Assembly: GCF_011604685.1 (NCBI RefSeq)
Contig: NZ_CP050063.1
Location: forward strand, 4,486,501-4,550,500
Source: Spirosoma aureum
GTDB lineage: Bacteria; Bacteroidota; Bacteroidia; Cytophagales; Spirosomataceae
Length of the DNA: 64,000 nt
Direction: 5' to 3'
The notes beneath the pieces were generated by a model. The model was not told the origin of the DNA. It saw nothing but the letters and a program-made list of their open reading frames with translations, and did no database searches. Shown here one piece after another: positions 27,291-36,533 of the stretch; the stretch's first letter is position 1, and the number at the start of each line of letters is the position of its first letter. Position numbers and translations under genes: made by a program.

Positions 27291-28976
27291 CTAGGGTACA
27301 TCAATGAACTGGTTACCAAACAGAATGTCACTATGATCGGGCTGTGTTTTGAAAAGTCCAACTTGATATCGACCCGGCTGCATCATATAAACAGGCAGGG
27401 CGGCCGAAAACCCTGGACTTACCTGCCAGGGTTTAATGGTCAACGGTCGGTTTTTTGGAGCAAATACCAGGTATGTATAGCGAGCAGATTTCATAATGAT
27501 ATAATTGCCCGTATTTAATCCCACTTTATAGGCCGGATCATCGCCGTCAACAATAATGTAATCGGGCTTCTGGGTAATTCGAAATGGGGTCAGCGCTGTC
27601 GTTATACCGGCTGGCCTGAGTAGCTGTCGTTCTGAAGGCGTAATGGCCGGATCAGGCAGATGGTACCAGTCCCGGTCACGCATCATGCTGGTCAGATTCG
27701 ATATGTAGCGGGCCAATTCAGTATTACGGGTTCCTCCAAGGCCAATATCTGAATGTAACTGGTTGAACGACAGTGCCTGCATCTGTTTTCTCCGTTCGAT
27801 AGCTTCGGGCAGATACGTATAATAGGTGAAAACATTAAGGCCCAGGAATAGCAACCAAACGGCGGGCCATAACCTGGCTCGCAGCGTCTCCGACAAACGA
27901 CTGAAGAATAGCACACTGGCAACCGACCACAGGGCCAGGGCATAAATTCGGTACGGAATATGGAGCGCCATACCGAAATAAAACCGGAGCCTGAAAAACG
28001 CAATCAGGGCGATGTTTGCCAGCAGAAAAAGGAGGCAGCCGACAATAAACACATCAAAAAAAGACTTGTTTTTTGATGAACGGAAAAGGGTTGTCAGGAG
28101 CCAGTAACTAAGGCCGAGTACCAGAATGAGTCCGGCTACAAAGGGTAGATAAAACCGGTATTTTTCGGATATCGACGGAAGGACATCGAACACACTACCC
28201 GCAAAAATGAGAAAACCGGCTATCGTTTGTAAGGGATGCTGAATTACATATGAAAAACCCTCATCGTTACCTTGCTGAACCGGATAACCCAGAAAATACA
28301 GATACGCACTGGCTGCGCCCGCTACAATCCAGATACCTAGCCCAAGCCAGCGACGTTGAAGTAGTAACATAGCCGCGCCGGCTGGCCAAAGCAACAAGCC
28401 GTTACCCATGCTAAACGTACTTAATAACCCAAGACCTAGGGCTATCCATAAATAAAGCGGTCGATCGGTGGCCAACACAAAGAGAGTCAGCACCACAAGC
28501 GTAATAATGGCCAGGTATTGAAGTGAAAAAATGGCCGTGAACGTCATGATGTAACTCTGGGCCGTGAACAGTAGAAGGGGCACGGGCAGAAGTCCGACCA
28601 TAGCCTGCTTTGAAAGCAGTTCCTGCTGCTTTAAAGCACGATAAAGCAGATAAAAAATCAGGATAAGTCCGGCATTTCCCCAAAGCATGAGGTTAGCGAA
28701 ATTAAGGCCACCGGTCAAAAAATATTGCCCTAAAACGATCAGTCGGGCATACACAACACGGTGTTCATTATTAGGTCGAAGCAAGGCTGCGAATGCATCG
28801 CTTACGGACGATGCATTCAGAAAATGATCCAGGAAATAGGGTATATTCTCGAAATCATCGAACCAGGGAATGTTATAACGAAGGGCAAAGAAATAAACGA
28901 AGAAACCGACAATTGGCAACAGCAGTAGGGCAATGGTAAGGGGAGGTGATGCCAATAGTCGGTAAAACTGAGTCAT
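27291..28976 (-). CDS. Polytopic membrane protein of unknown function in glycan cluster
   Basis: About 561 residues from the ATG at 28976. An upstream ATG at 29018 would add 14 residues, but the ATG at 28976 overlaps the TGA of the preceding glycosyltransferase frame in an ATGA junction, which favours it. About ten to twelve hydrophobic helices are followed by a soluble C-terminal region of about 150 residues. The opening loop (YNIPWFDDFENIPYFLD) has an acidic pair as in GT-C enzymes and DUF6056-like proteins. The family is not recognised with confidence. Context suggests surface-glycan assembly. Confidence 0.7.
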   Translation of the reverse strand: MTQFYRLLASPPLTIALLLLPIVGFFVYFFALRYNIPWFDDFENIPYFLDHFLNASSVSDAFAALLRPNNEHRVVYARLIVLGQYFLTGGLNFANLMLWGNAGLILIFYLLYRALKQQELLSKQAMVGLLPVPLLLFTAQSYIMTFTAIFSLQYLAIITLVVLTLFVLATDRPLYLWIALGLGLLSTFSMGNGLLLWPAGAAMLLLQRRWLGLGIWIVAGAASAYLYFLGYPVQQGNDEGFSYVIQHPLQTIAGFLIFAGSVFDVLPSISEKYRFYLPFVAGLILVLGLSYWLLTTLFRSSKNKSFFDVFIVGCLLFLLANIALIAFFRLRFYFGMALHIPYRIYALALWSVASVLFFSRLSETLRARLWPAVWLLFLGLNVFTYYTYLPEAIERRKQMQALSFNQLHSDIGLGGTRNTELARYISNLTSMMRDRDWYHLPDPAITPSERQLLRPAGITTALTPFRITQKPDYIIVDGDDPAYKVGLNTGNYIIMKSARYTYLVFAPKNRPLTIKPWQVSPGFSAALPVYMMQPGRYQVGLFKTQPDHSDILFGNQFIDVP

Positions 28977-29710
28977 ACGTTTCGGTAAGTTCGTTGAATT
29001 CGATACAATTCGTACCATACTTTAGATAGATAATCTGAACTAATATGTGAGCCACTTTGCTCCGTCCATTGTTTCAGGGGCTGCTCGGCCACATGACTTA
29101 ATACGTTTAAACGGCCATGGTGCTGAATAAGCCGGGCCAGTAACTCTACATCGAACAGCCAGGGACTGATAAATGGCTCCCGGAATAAACGCTCTACAAT
29201 ACCATACCGAAATAATTTAGCCCCACATTAGGAGTCATAAACGGGAAGTTTAAGGATGTTACTGATCACTGTTGCTATAATACGTCCTGCATAATGCCTG
29301 TATGGATCGCGCTGGATATCGGTTCCAAGGTGTTTGATCCGCGATCCCATAACCATGTCAAGCGATGGATTGGTATCGAGAGCCTCAGTTAAATCGTGGA
29401 TCGCCGTAAGGGGAGTCGCTAAATCTGCATCGAAGAAACCAAGGTAATCAAAAGGTTTCGACATATTCAGCAACATGCCTGACTGAACGGCCCTGGCTTT
29501 GCCCTCATTTTTAGCCAGCCTCTGGGTGTCAATCCGATCGGTGTATTGCCTTAGCATCGTTTCCAGCAAAAATCCGGTCAGGTCGGTACTGCCATCATCG
29601 ACAAAGCAAAAATGTACCGTTGAAATCTGATGGACGTACGACAGAAAAACGTCTACTGGGAGTCGATGGGCTTCGTTGTAACATGGGATAATGATACAAA
29701 TTGATGACAT
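28973..29710 (-). pseudogene. GT2 glycosyltransferase (DPM/YkcC-like) interrupted by one in-frame TAA
   Basis: The frame from the ATG at 29710 reads 160 residues (MSSICIIIPCYNEAHRL, FCFVDDGSTD, LGFFDADLATP), then TAA at 29228-29230, then 84 more in-frame residues ending at TGA 28973-28975. The stop falls in the segment VYDS-stop-CGAKLFR; this family normally reads Y-D-S/T-Q-C-G-A-K there, so a single CAA-to-TAA change explains it. The downstream part is still protein-like (SPWLFDVELLARL). The final TGA overlaps the next gene's ATG as ATGA, showing that the full frame was once translated. It may be a recent nonsense mutation, a sequence error, or a readthrough site. Confidence 0.85.
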
Positions 29711-29856
29711 GAATTCATGAGTTGCGGTGGTTGTTGATGTAGCATGGTTGTTATTGTTAAAAAGAGAAAATTAGTATGACACGTTAACCCAGAGCTGGTC
29801 AGTTAAGCGAATCAGAAAATTAATTTAAACGGCCTGGTCAGTGAAAGAGGGTTTGT

Positions 29857-31287
29857 TTAATGTGTGGAGGATATAGGTTCTTCTTTGAGCACAATCGTTT
29901 TTTTGTGGTAATAATCGGCCCAGCAGCGATTCCAGAGGTGTTTAGGGTCTTCTTTGACATCTTCCATAAACATGGATGCTGGATAAACTGGTAAGGGAGT
30001 GACCAAAGCGGTGTCGTCGGTCGATTGAGTCATTTGGTTGTATCGCTCCTGCATTGCCTGATTGTAACGGGCAGCGCGACCACTCAGCCAGTCTCCATAA
30101 GCCATTGGTAACACCGGTCCAAATCCCGTTGCCAGGACTATCCAGCCGAGCGACACGACCACAATAAGACGCGAAAAGCGCTGCCATGTAACAGGTTGTA
30201 TCCGATCCTGTAGAATCGCGACCCAAATTGTCAGGTTGTAGCCCCAGCTAAGCCAGAAAACCAGATTGATCAGATTCACCAGCCGATAAGCGGGCGCAAT
30301 TCCGACTGCATAGAAATGAAGTGAGATTAGCGCTAATACGGTTAATAAACCATGTAATAAAGCCAATAGCGGGTGAATCCGGAGATAAGTTGGTAAGGGG
30401 CGATTCGCTGTCAGCTGGCTCGCAATAGGAAAATACAACAGCGACAGCGGTAGTAAAGGCGTCAGAAAAATCTGGCGTGCAATGTATCCAACCGCAAACT
30501 TGAGCGACGATAGTAGTGTCAGAGGAATATCCCGGCTGTTAGGATTCGAACCCATACGAACGGCATTTCCCGGTGCTGAGATCAGGTAATAACAGCTTAA
30601 AACACCCACCGCCAATAGGATCAGGGTTGGGATCGACAACCGACGGCGCAGGACTAAATCGCCCAGAGCAATCATGCCCAGTACGGACATCGCCATTACC
30701 ATGCTTGTTTCACTCGATCCAATAATACAGATGATCAGTAGACTTTCGAGGAGCAGATAACCCGGTTGCCAGCCAAAACCACGTCGCTGATGGGCAATTA
30801 AAACGGATAATAAGAATAGCAGAAGGACGCTGGATAAGCTGTAGCAAGCCATACCGGCATACCAGTACAAATACTCCGATAAACTGACCAGGGTTGTAAC
30901 AAAGCCCACAAAGAGCCCACATGCCAGCGCTAGTTTGGTGCTGAACGTAAAGGAGCGATACAGCCATTGGCTGGCAAACGCGTAGAAACTGAGGGCAAGC
31001 AATCCGAGCAATACAACCGGATAAATCTTATAGCCATCGTACCAGCCGAAGGTCAGCGGGCTTCCGTGAACAAGGAAATTGTGAAAAAAGCGGCCGCTCC
31101 ACCCATCATAATAGATCTGCTGAGATTCCCAGAATCCATACCGCATCGACGTATTGGCAAAGCAATAATCGTCGGTGGGCGAAGGATGATTGTAGAATGA
31201 TAATACGATTAGCGGTAATGAAACGGCAAACGCAATAAGAAGAAGTACAATAGTAACAGAACGCGCTGATGGCGAAGAAGTAGTCAT
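29857..31287 (-). CDS. Polytopic membrane protein, DUF6056-like
   Basis: A 476-residue protein with about ten to twelve transmembrane helices. The first extracytoplasmic loop (HPSPTDDYCFANTS, then YYDGWSGRFFHNFLV) has the Asp pair and W-x-G-R motif I associate with DUF6056, a GT-C-like family of unknown function. It is the first gene of the minus-strand glycan cluster after the transporter gene. No reaction can be assigned. Confidence 0.7.
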   Translation of the reverse strand: MTTSSPSARSVTIVLLLIAFAVSLPLIVLSFYNHPSPTDDYCFANTSMRYGFWESQQIYYDGWSGRFFHNFLVHGSPLTFGWYDGYKIYPVVLLGLLALSFYAFASQWLYRSFTFSTKLALACGLFVGFVTTLVSLSEYLYWYAGMACYSLSSVLLLFLLSVLIAHQRRGFGWQPGYLLLESLLIICIIGSSETSMVMAMSVLGMIALGDLVLRRRLSIPTLILLAVGVLSCYYLISAPGNAVRMGSNPNSRDIPLTLLSSLKFAVGYIARQIFLTPLLPLSLLYFPIASQLTANRPLPTYLRIHPLLALLHGLLTVLALISLHFYAVGIAPAYRLVNLINLVFWLSWGYNLTIWVAILQDRIQPVTWQRFSRLIVVVSLGWIVLATGFGPVLPMAYGDWLSGRAARYNQAMQERYNQMTQSTDDTALVTPLPVYPASMFMEDVKEDPKHLWNRCWADYYHKKTIVLKEEPISSTH

Positions 31288-31297
31288 GAACGTGCTA

Positions 31298-32230
31298 TTA
31301 AAGCGGTGTAGGCAGTTGTGGTTTAACTTTCCTGGGTCTATTGGTCCAGAGAGGGTATGCGACCACAGCGGCCAGAATGACCAGCGTACCCAGGTAGAAG
31401 CCAGCTGTCATTCGTTCGGAGTTTCCAAAAATTAACACAGCGAGTAAAATTCCATAAACTGGCTCCAAATTTACGGTTAATACAGCCATGTAGGGTGAAA
31501 ATTTTCGTAACAGGCTCACCCCAACTGTGTACGCATAGACGGTGCAGACCAATGACAGCACCAGTAACCAGAGCCATTGCAGGGGTGTTTCGGGTATATA
31601 TTGAATAACCCGATCCACGGCCATCGTATCCGTATTTCGCACTATCAGCCATAATGCAAAGGCAGCAACCAGTGCTCCGGCCATTTCGTAAAACGAAATA
31701 ACCAACGCATCATACCGTTGCGTAAATCGACTGTTGATGATCGTAAACAATGAAGAAAGCATGGCTGAAAGCATGGCAACAATCAGGCCAGCCACCTTGT
31801 CGAATTCAAACTGAAAAATCAGATACAGACCCGCCATGACGACCGCTCCCAGAATAACCTCAATCAATTGCACCCGTCGGCGTAGGATCAAGGGTTCGAG
31901 CAAACTGGCCCAGAGTGAACTGGTTGCCATGCCCGCCAGACAAACCGATACATTAGCCAGTCGGGCAGCTGCAAAAAATAAAACCCAGTGTAACCCAATA
32001 ATTCCGCCAGTGGCCAGAAGCCGCCATCGGTCGGTGGGCGAAACATGCAGATTCAGCCCGCGAACAGCCAGCACCACACCAAGTCCGATTACTGCCAGAA
32101 GGGTTCGAAACAGGACTACTGCCGACGAATCGAGCGGCTCCAGGAGTTTACCCAGAATGGCCGTAAACCCCCAGATGACAACAATGAAGTGGAGCTGAAA
32201 ATAATCAGAAAGAGCAGGCTTTTGCGACAT
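31298..32230 (-). CDS. EamA/DMT-family transporter
   Basis: A 310-residue inner-membrane transporter with about ten helices in two tandem EamA repeats (about 9-140 and 150-290). Typical phrases are FIVVIWGFTAILGKLLEPL in the first repeat and YTVGVSLLRKFSPYMAVLTVNLEPVYG in the second. The family exports amino acids and other metabolites; this substrate is unknown. A terminator precedes it, so it has its own promoter. Its stop is 10 bp from the start of the following DUF6056-like gene. Confidence 0.9.
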   Translation of the reverse strand: MSQKPALSDYFQLHFIVVIWGFTAILGKLLEPLDSSAVVLFRTLLAVIGLGVVLAVRGLNLHVSPTDRWRLLATGGIIGLHWVLFFAAARLANVSVCLAGMATSSLWASLLEPLILRRRVQLIEVILGAVVMAGLYLIFQFEFDKVAGLIVAMLSAMLSSLFTIINSRFTQRYDALVISFYEMAGALVAAFALWLIVRNTDTMAVDRVIQYIPETPLQWLWLLVLSLVCTVYAYTVGVSLLRKFSPYMAVLTVNLEPVYGILLAVLIFGNSERMTAGFYLGTLVILAAVVAYPLWTNRPRKVKPQLPTPL

Positions 32231-32246
32231 ACCGGACTTGACAAAG

Positions 32247-32287
32247 CAGGTACTAAAAAATGAATATGTCTAATTTTTTAGTACCTG
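32247..32287 (-). terminator. Hairpin terminator between LptF/G-like and EamA genes
   Basis: A perfect 15-bp stem (CAGGTACTAAAAAAT and its complement) with an 11-nt loop. The A/T-rich base of the stem could serve as a U tract in either direction. Confidence 0.7.
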
Positions 32288-32309
32288 TATTTCGTCATAC
32301 ATTAAGAGG

Positions 32310-33386
32310 TTACCTCGGTATCGTATTGTACAGAAAAACACCGATGAGCGTAAAAATAGCATTTGGTAGCCAGACTGCCACAATTGGGTTCAGGTTGCCT
32401 GACTCGGCAATGCCTTTGGCCAGCATGAAAAAGAGCAGATAGGTGAAGGCCAGAAAGAACCCCAATGCCACCTGCCAGCCAACCCCCCGGCGGCTTTTAC
32501 GAGCCGACATGATAACGCCTATGACTGTTAGAATGATTATCGCAAAAGGACGGGTATCCCGGCTGTATTTTTCGAGCAGATATGTTTCTACTCCATCAGA
32601 ACCCCGGCTTGTCAGCAGGTCGATCTGACTATTTAACTGCGGTCGGGTAAGCGTCTCATACAGGTTGAAATCCGAGCTGAAATCGTCGGGTTTCAGATTG
32701 AGGGTTGTGTCGAGTCGGGTGCCGGGCGTGAGTGTTTCCTGTAAGCCATTGATTGTCCGGATCTTGTAATCATAGACGCCCCATTTCTTCTTCTTAGCAT
32801 CCCATTCGATGTGGTCGGCCGTAAGTTTTTGCTTTAACTCATTCCCTTCAACCCGCTCAAGTGTAAACTTATAGCCCGTGTTACTCAGGTTGTTGTAGCT
32901 TTCCAGGTACGCATAGGTATTGGGAGCAATCTTGATGTGGACATTCCGGTGGGAGTACGTAAAGGCGTCGTTAATGTATTTTATTTCGAAGGCAATTCGC
33001 GTTTTATTCGCTTTGGGAATCACATAATTGACCATAAAGTAGGTCAGTACGGCCAGCACCGATGCGCCGAGAACGTACGGGAAAAGCAGGCGGATAAAGC
33101 TAACCCCACTACTCAGAATGGCGATTATTTCCGTTCGGGCGGCCAGTCGTGAGGTCAGAAATACGGTGGCAATAAAGACCATTAGCGGGCTGATGTAATT
33201 GGCCCAGTAAGGAATAAAATTGAGGTAATAATTCAGGAGTATTTCGCTGCCGGGTGCCTTGGTTTTGTGGAAATTATCCACTTTTTCGGTGTAATCGATC
33301 ATGACAACGATCAGCACGATGACCATGACCACGAAGAGATAGGTTTGCAGGAAACGTTTTAAAATATACCAGTCTAATAGTTTCAT
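32310..33386 (-). CDS. LptF/LptG-family permease (YjgP/YjgQ)
   Basis: A 358-residue inner-membrane permease. The N-terminus LLDWYILKRFLQTYLFVVMV is characteristic. There are three helices, a periplasmic jellyroll region (about 135-250) and three more helices. It is a subunit of the Lpt machine that extracts lipopolysaccharide from the inner membrane, working with LptB and LptC encoded elsewhere. Whether it is the F or the G subunit cannot be decided from one copy. Confidence 0.92.
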   Translation of the reverse strand: MKLLDWYILKRFLQTYLFVVMVIVLIVVMIDYTEKVDNFHKTKAPGSEILLNYYLNFIPYWANYISPLMVFIATVFLTSRLAARTEIIAILSSGVSFIRLLFPYVLGASVLAVLTYFMVNYVIPKANKTRIAFEIKYINDAFTYSHRNVHIKIAPNTYAYLESYNNLSNTGYKFTLERVEGNELKQKLTADHIEWDAKKKKWGVYDYKIRTINGLQETLTPGTRLDTTLNLKPDDFSSDFNLYETLTRPQLNSQIDLLTSRGSDGVETYLLEKYSRDTRPFAIIILTVIGVIMSARKSRRGVGWQVALGFFLAFTYLLFFMLAKGIAESGNLNPIVAVWLPNAIFTLIGVFLYNTIPR

Positions 33387-33416
33387 TTTGTTTGGTGTCG
33401 ACTTTCAAAACAGCGA

Positions 33417-33487
33417 ACCGTTTAAAACCGACACGTTGGGTTGTTTACAGCTTCAGGCGCTTCAGCCTGCCGTAAACTATAAACGGT
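33417..33487. repeat. Palindromic intergenic stretch between mntR-like and lptF/G genes
   Basis: Outer arms ACCGTTTA (33417-33424) and TAAACGGT (33480-33487) enclose a second palindrome with GTTTAC...GTAAAC and CAGGC...GCCTG pairings. It shares GTTTACAG-type words with other spacers in the window. Confidence 0.4.
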
Positions 33488-33494
33488 GAACGAA

Positions 33495-34148
33495 TTAACT
33501 CACTAATAAATTTTTGGCAACTTCGTGGCTCACAAAAAGGATTTTGCCGCTTGCAATCTGCAACAGGATCGATTTGTCGAACGAATTGATTTCCGTAACA
33601 GTCACTGTACATCCCAATGTTAACTGCGAGTGGTCAAGGTGTTGCAGAAACTCAGTCGAGTGTTCCAGTACAGCCATCAGCCGAACATCCTGGCCGGTTA
33701 ATACGTCAGAAAGTTTACGATAGCCAGTTTGGGGCATCTGCCCGGCAGGTGTAGGAATCGGATCGCCATGCGGATCAAACTGTGGACAGCCTAAATACGT
33801 ATCTAAACGACTTACCAGCTCGTCTGAACGAATATGCTCCAGCTCTTCGGCAATTTCATGCACTTTATCCCAGCCAAACCCCAGCTTTTCGACCAGAAAA
33901 ACCTCCCAGAGCCGATGGCGTCGGATAATCTGGAGGGCCAGTCGTTCACCTTCATCAGTTAGCCTGACACCCTGGTATTTTTTGTAATGGATGAGTTGCT
34001 TGTCGGCCAGTTTACGCAGCATATCCGTTACCGAAGCCGCTTTAGTCGCCGTCATTTCAGCGAGCGCATTCGTGCTTACTTCACCTTCCTGACGAGTGGC
34101 GAGGTAATAAATCGTCTTTAAATAATTTTCTTCCGTGAATGACTGCAT
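33495..34148 (-). CDS. mntR: DtxR/MntR-family metal-dependent repressor
   Basis: About 217 residues from the ATG at 34148 (a TTG at 34154 adds two). It has the DtxR-family winged helix (SFTEENYLKTIYYLATRQEG, with ALAEMTATKAASVTDMLRKL as the recognition region). The metal-binding dimerisation domain (VHEIAEELEHIRSDELVSRLD with conserved Glu and His) and a C-terminal FeoA/SH3-like domain (about 150-217) follow. It probably binds Mn(II) or Fe(II) and represses the divergent Nramp transporter. A matching palindromic operator lies between the two genes. Confidence 0.92.
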   Translation of the reverse strand: MQSFTEENYLKTIYYLATRQEGEVSTNALAEMTATKAASVTDMLRKLADKQLIHYKKYQGVRLTDEGERLALQIIRRHRLWEVFLVEKLGFGWDKVHEIAEELEHIRSDELVSRLDTYLGCPQFDPHGDPIPTPAGQMPQTGYRKLSDVLTGQDVRLMAVLEHSTEFLQHLDHSQLTLGCTVTVTEINSFDKSILLQIASGKILFVSHEVAKNLLVS

Positions 34149-34225
34149 AAACAACGGCTACTCAATAAAAACGACTGAGTAGCATGAAACAGTTTACGGG
34201 CAAAGATAGTTTTTATGTTAAACTT

Positions 34226-34249
34226 TCTAAAAATTTAGATAAGTCTAAA
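34226..34249. promoter_or_regulatory. Candidate MntR/DtxR operator
   Basis: TTTAGA-TAAG-TCTAAA (34234-34249) is a perfect inverted repeat with the spacing of DtxR-class boxes. A preceding TCTAAA (34226-34231) makes a second, overlapping palindrome with the same TTTAGA. It lies 20 bp upstream of a -7 box for the Nramp gene, over the expected -33 position, so a bound repressor would block transcription. Confidence 0.7.
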
Positions 34250-34268
34250 AAAATATTTCAACAATCCT

Positions 34269-34276
34269 TATCTTTG
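34269..34276 (+). promoter_or_regulatory. Putative -7 box (TATCTTTG) of the Nramp gene
   Basis: An exact match to TAnnTTTG, 86 bp before the ATG at 34362, with the candidate metal-repressor operator overlapping the -33 region. Confidence 0.6.
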
Positions 34277-34361
34277 AGCGTTAACTAGTAGAGATTGTGT
34301 ATTGTTTGTTTGATTTTTAACACAATAGCCAAAATCGTCTACACCCAATGTTTGCAATCGA

Positions 34362-35696
34362 ATGGAAGCAACCAATACAACTATGAAAGGATGGCAGCAG
34401 GACAACGCAGGAAACTCTCTGGCGGATGTTCATAGCTCTGTTCACGTACCTAAAAACAGTGGATTTTTCAAGACACTGATGGCCTATTTTGGGCCTGGCC
34501 TGATGGTTGCCGTAGGGTATATGGACCCTGGCAACTGGGCTACCGATATCGCGGGTGGAGCCCGGTTTGGCTATCGTCTGTTATCGGTCGTCCTGATCTC
34601 CAACCTGTTTGCGATTCTTCTTCAGCACCTGTCGCTTAAACTCGGCATTGCTACGGGCCGGGATCTGGCACAGGCCTGTCGCGATCATTATAGCCGTCCG
34701 GTTTCGATCGGGCTGTGGTTGTTGGCCGAGATAGCCATTGCCGCAACCGATCTGGCCGAGGTGATTGGCTCAGCCATTGCCCTGAATCTCTTGTTTGGAT
34801 TGCCGATAACGGTCGGTATTCTCATTACGGCTCTTGATGTACTCTTACTGCTTTACCTACAGAACAAAGGTTTTCAGACCATAGAGCGGATCGTTGCCAG
34901 CCTGATTTTCCTGATTATCGGTTGTTTTGGGTATGAACTGTTCGTGTCGCATCCGGCGGTTGCCGAAGTCGTTGGGGGTTTGTTACCCCGCACTGAAATT
35001 ATCACGAATCCCGGTATGCTCTACATTGCCATCGGGATTTTGGGGGCAACCGTAATGCCGCATAACCTTTACCTGCACTCCAGCATCGTGCAAACCCGTG
35101 ATTTTGGCCGTGACGATGCCGGACGTAAATCGGCTATTAAATTCGCAACGATAGACTCAACGGTTTCCCTTTTTCTGGCATTTTTTATCAATGCGGCCAT
35201 TTTGATCCTCTCAGCAGCGACCTTTCATTTTTCGGGTAATCAACACGTTGCCGACATTACGGATGCTCATCGGCTGCTCGATCCTATATTGGGGGTCAAA
35301 CTGGCGGGCGTACTGTTTGCGGTGGCATTACTGGCTTCGGGACAAAACTCGACACTAACGGGCACGCTGGCCGGGCAAATCGTTATGGAAGGTTTTCTGG
35401 AATTACGAATCAAACCCTGGCTACGTCGGCTTATAACGCGGCTGGTTGCCATCGTTCCGGCATTGATTGTGGCGATTCTGTATGGCGAACGCGGAACATC
35501 TGAACTGCTGGTGTTTAGTCAGGTCATTTTGTCGTTGCAATTGAGTTTCGCCGTTGTGCCGCTGGTAACGTTCACGGGTGATAAACTTAAAATGGGTCGT
35601 TTCGTCAATCCGGGCTGGATAAATGTATTATCCTGGGCCGTTGCCGTAATCATTATTGGCCTGAATGGCTATCTTCTCTGGGATACTTTGTTTTAA
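34362..35696 (+). CDS. mntH: Nramp-family divalent metal transporter
   Basis: A 444-residue inner-membrane H+-coupled Mn(II)/Fe(II) importer with eleven or so helices. Metal-site motifs are DPGN at 55-58 in helix 1 ([12 protein letters not shown]) and MPHN at 232-235 in helix 6 ([11 protein letters not shown]). The ATG at 34362 or a second ATG at 34383 could start the protein. It is divergent from the DtxR/MntR-family regulator with a palindromic operator between, a classic metal-homeostasis pair. It ends at a strong terminator. Confidence 0.95.
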   Translation: MEATNTTMKGWQQDNAGNSLADVHSSVHVPKNSGFFKTLMAYFGPGLMVAVGYMDPGNWATDIAGGARFGYRLLSVVLISNLFAILLQHLSLKLGIATGRDLAQACRDHYSRPVSIGLWLLAEIAIAATDLAEVIGSAIALNLLFGLPITVGILITALDVLLLLYLQNKGFQTIERIVASLIFLIIGCFGYELFVSHPAVAEVVGGLLPRTEIITNPGMLYIAIGILGATVMPHNLYLHSSIVQTRDFGRDDAGRKSAIKFATIDSTVSLFLAFFINAAILILSAATFHFSGNQHVADITDAHRLLDPILGVKLAGVLFAVALLASGQNSTLTGTLAGQIVMEGFLELRIKPWLRRLITRLVAIVPALIVAILYGERGTSELLVFSQVILSLQLSFAVVPLVTFTGDKLKMGRFVNPGWINVLSWAVAVIIIGLNGYLLWDTLF

Positions 35697-35713
35697 TAAG
35701 AGGAGTCATTGGT

Positions 35714-35766
35714 GAAGCCGGCAGAATGCAGCGACTAAAAAGCAGTTTCCGCATTCTGCCGGCTTC
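35714..35766 (+). terminator. Strong hairpin terminator after mntH
   Basis: A perfect 16-bp GC-rich stem (GAAGCCGGCAGAATGC and complement) with a 21-nt loop, followed by TTTA. Confidence 0.8.
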
Positions 35767-35856
35767 TTTACTAATCGGTCTGAATCGGAAGAGAATTCAC
35801 AGAAATTTAACGCACGTTTGGTTGTTGACTGCTCTGCCCTTGCCAATTTTGCGGCT

Positions 35857-36438
35857 ATGTCTGAGCAAGAGCTAAGTGATAACGAATTAGTAGCCCTGCT
35901 TCGTTATGACAACGAGGAGGCATTCCGGACGTTGTATGAACGCTACTGGTATACTCTCTTTACGACGGCAAAACGCAAACTCCGCGATGAAGATGTAGCT
36001 GCCGACATCGCTCAGGAACTGTTCCTTCGACTGTGGCAAAAACGCAGTACACTCCTGATCAGTAATCCCAACGCTTACCTGACGGCATCCCTTAAACACC
36101 TGATTATCGACCATGTTCGTACGCAGTTGCAGGGTGAACAGTATGCCAGTCATTTTATTCATACCGCTTCACCCGATTCGCTTGGTACGGCACAGACCGT
36201 TGAGTTTAGCGAACTGACCGAATCGCTCAATCTGGCTTTGCAGCAACTGCCCGACAAAACGCGCGAAGTGTTTATCCTGAACCGCTTCGAGCAGTTGACC
36301 ATCCGCGAAATCGCCATACGACTTGATCTGTCCGAAAAAACCATTGAATACCATCTGTCCCGTTCGCTGACCTTCCTGCGGGCACATTTACACGACTATG
36401 CCACAGCTATTGTGCTGACAATTATTTTAGGTCGTTAA
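35857..36438 (+). CDS. ECF-type RNA polymerase sigma-70 factor
   Basis: About 193 residues from the ATG at 35857; a TTG at 35818 gives a longer, less likely form. Region 2 (DEDVAADIAQELFLRLWQKR) and region 4 (QLPDKTREVFILNRFEQLTIREIAIRLDLSEKTIEYHLSR) are clear, as in Bacteroidota FecI-like sigma factors. It is followed by the FecR-like anti-sigma, SusC and SusD genes in one direction, so it probably turns on the TonB-dependent uptake locus in response to its ligand. Confidence 0.93.
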   Translation: MSEQELSDNELVALLRYDNEEAFRTLYERYWYTLFTTAKRKLRDEDVAADIAQELFLRLWQKRSTLLISNPNAYLTASLKHLIIDHVRTQLQGEQYASHFIHTASPDSLGTAQTVEFSELTESLNLALQQLPDKTREVFILNRFEQLTIREIAIRLDLSEKTIEYHLSRSLTFLRAHLHDYATAIVLTIILGR

Positions 36439-36533
36439 CAAAAGCATAACATTGAGGTCTTAGGGTATTTTTCGGGTTGTCCGTCTAACCCCTGAATCCG
36501 GCTGAAACCGACACAGGTCTGCCGATTGGACCA

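Noticed and set aside
29228..29710. A short complete 160-residue glycosyltransferase
   Set aside because: The frame stops inside a conserved motif and continues in frame to an ATGA junction with the next gene, so it is an interrupted full-length gene.
23342..31287. The glycan cluster as a complete capsule or O-antigen locus
   Set aside because: No polymerase, flippase, initiating transferase or chain-length regulator is present, so only accessory glycosylation and acylation can be supported.
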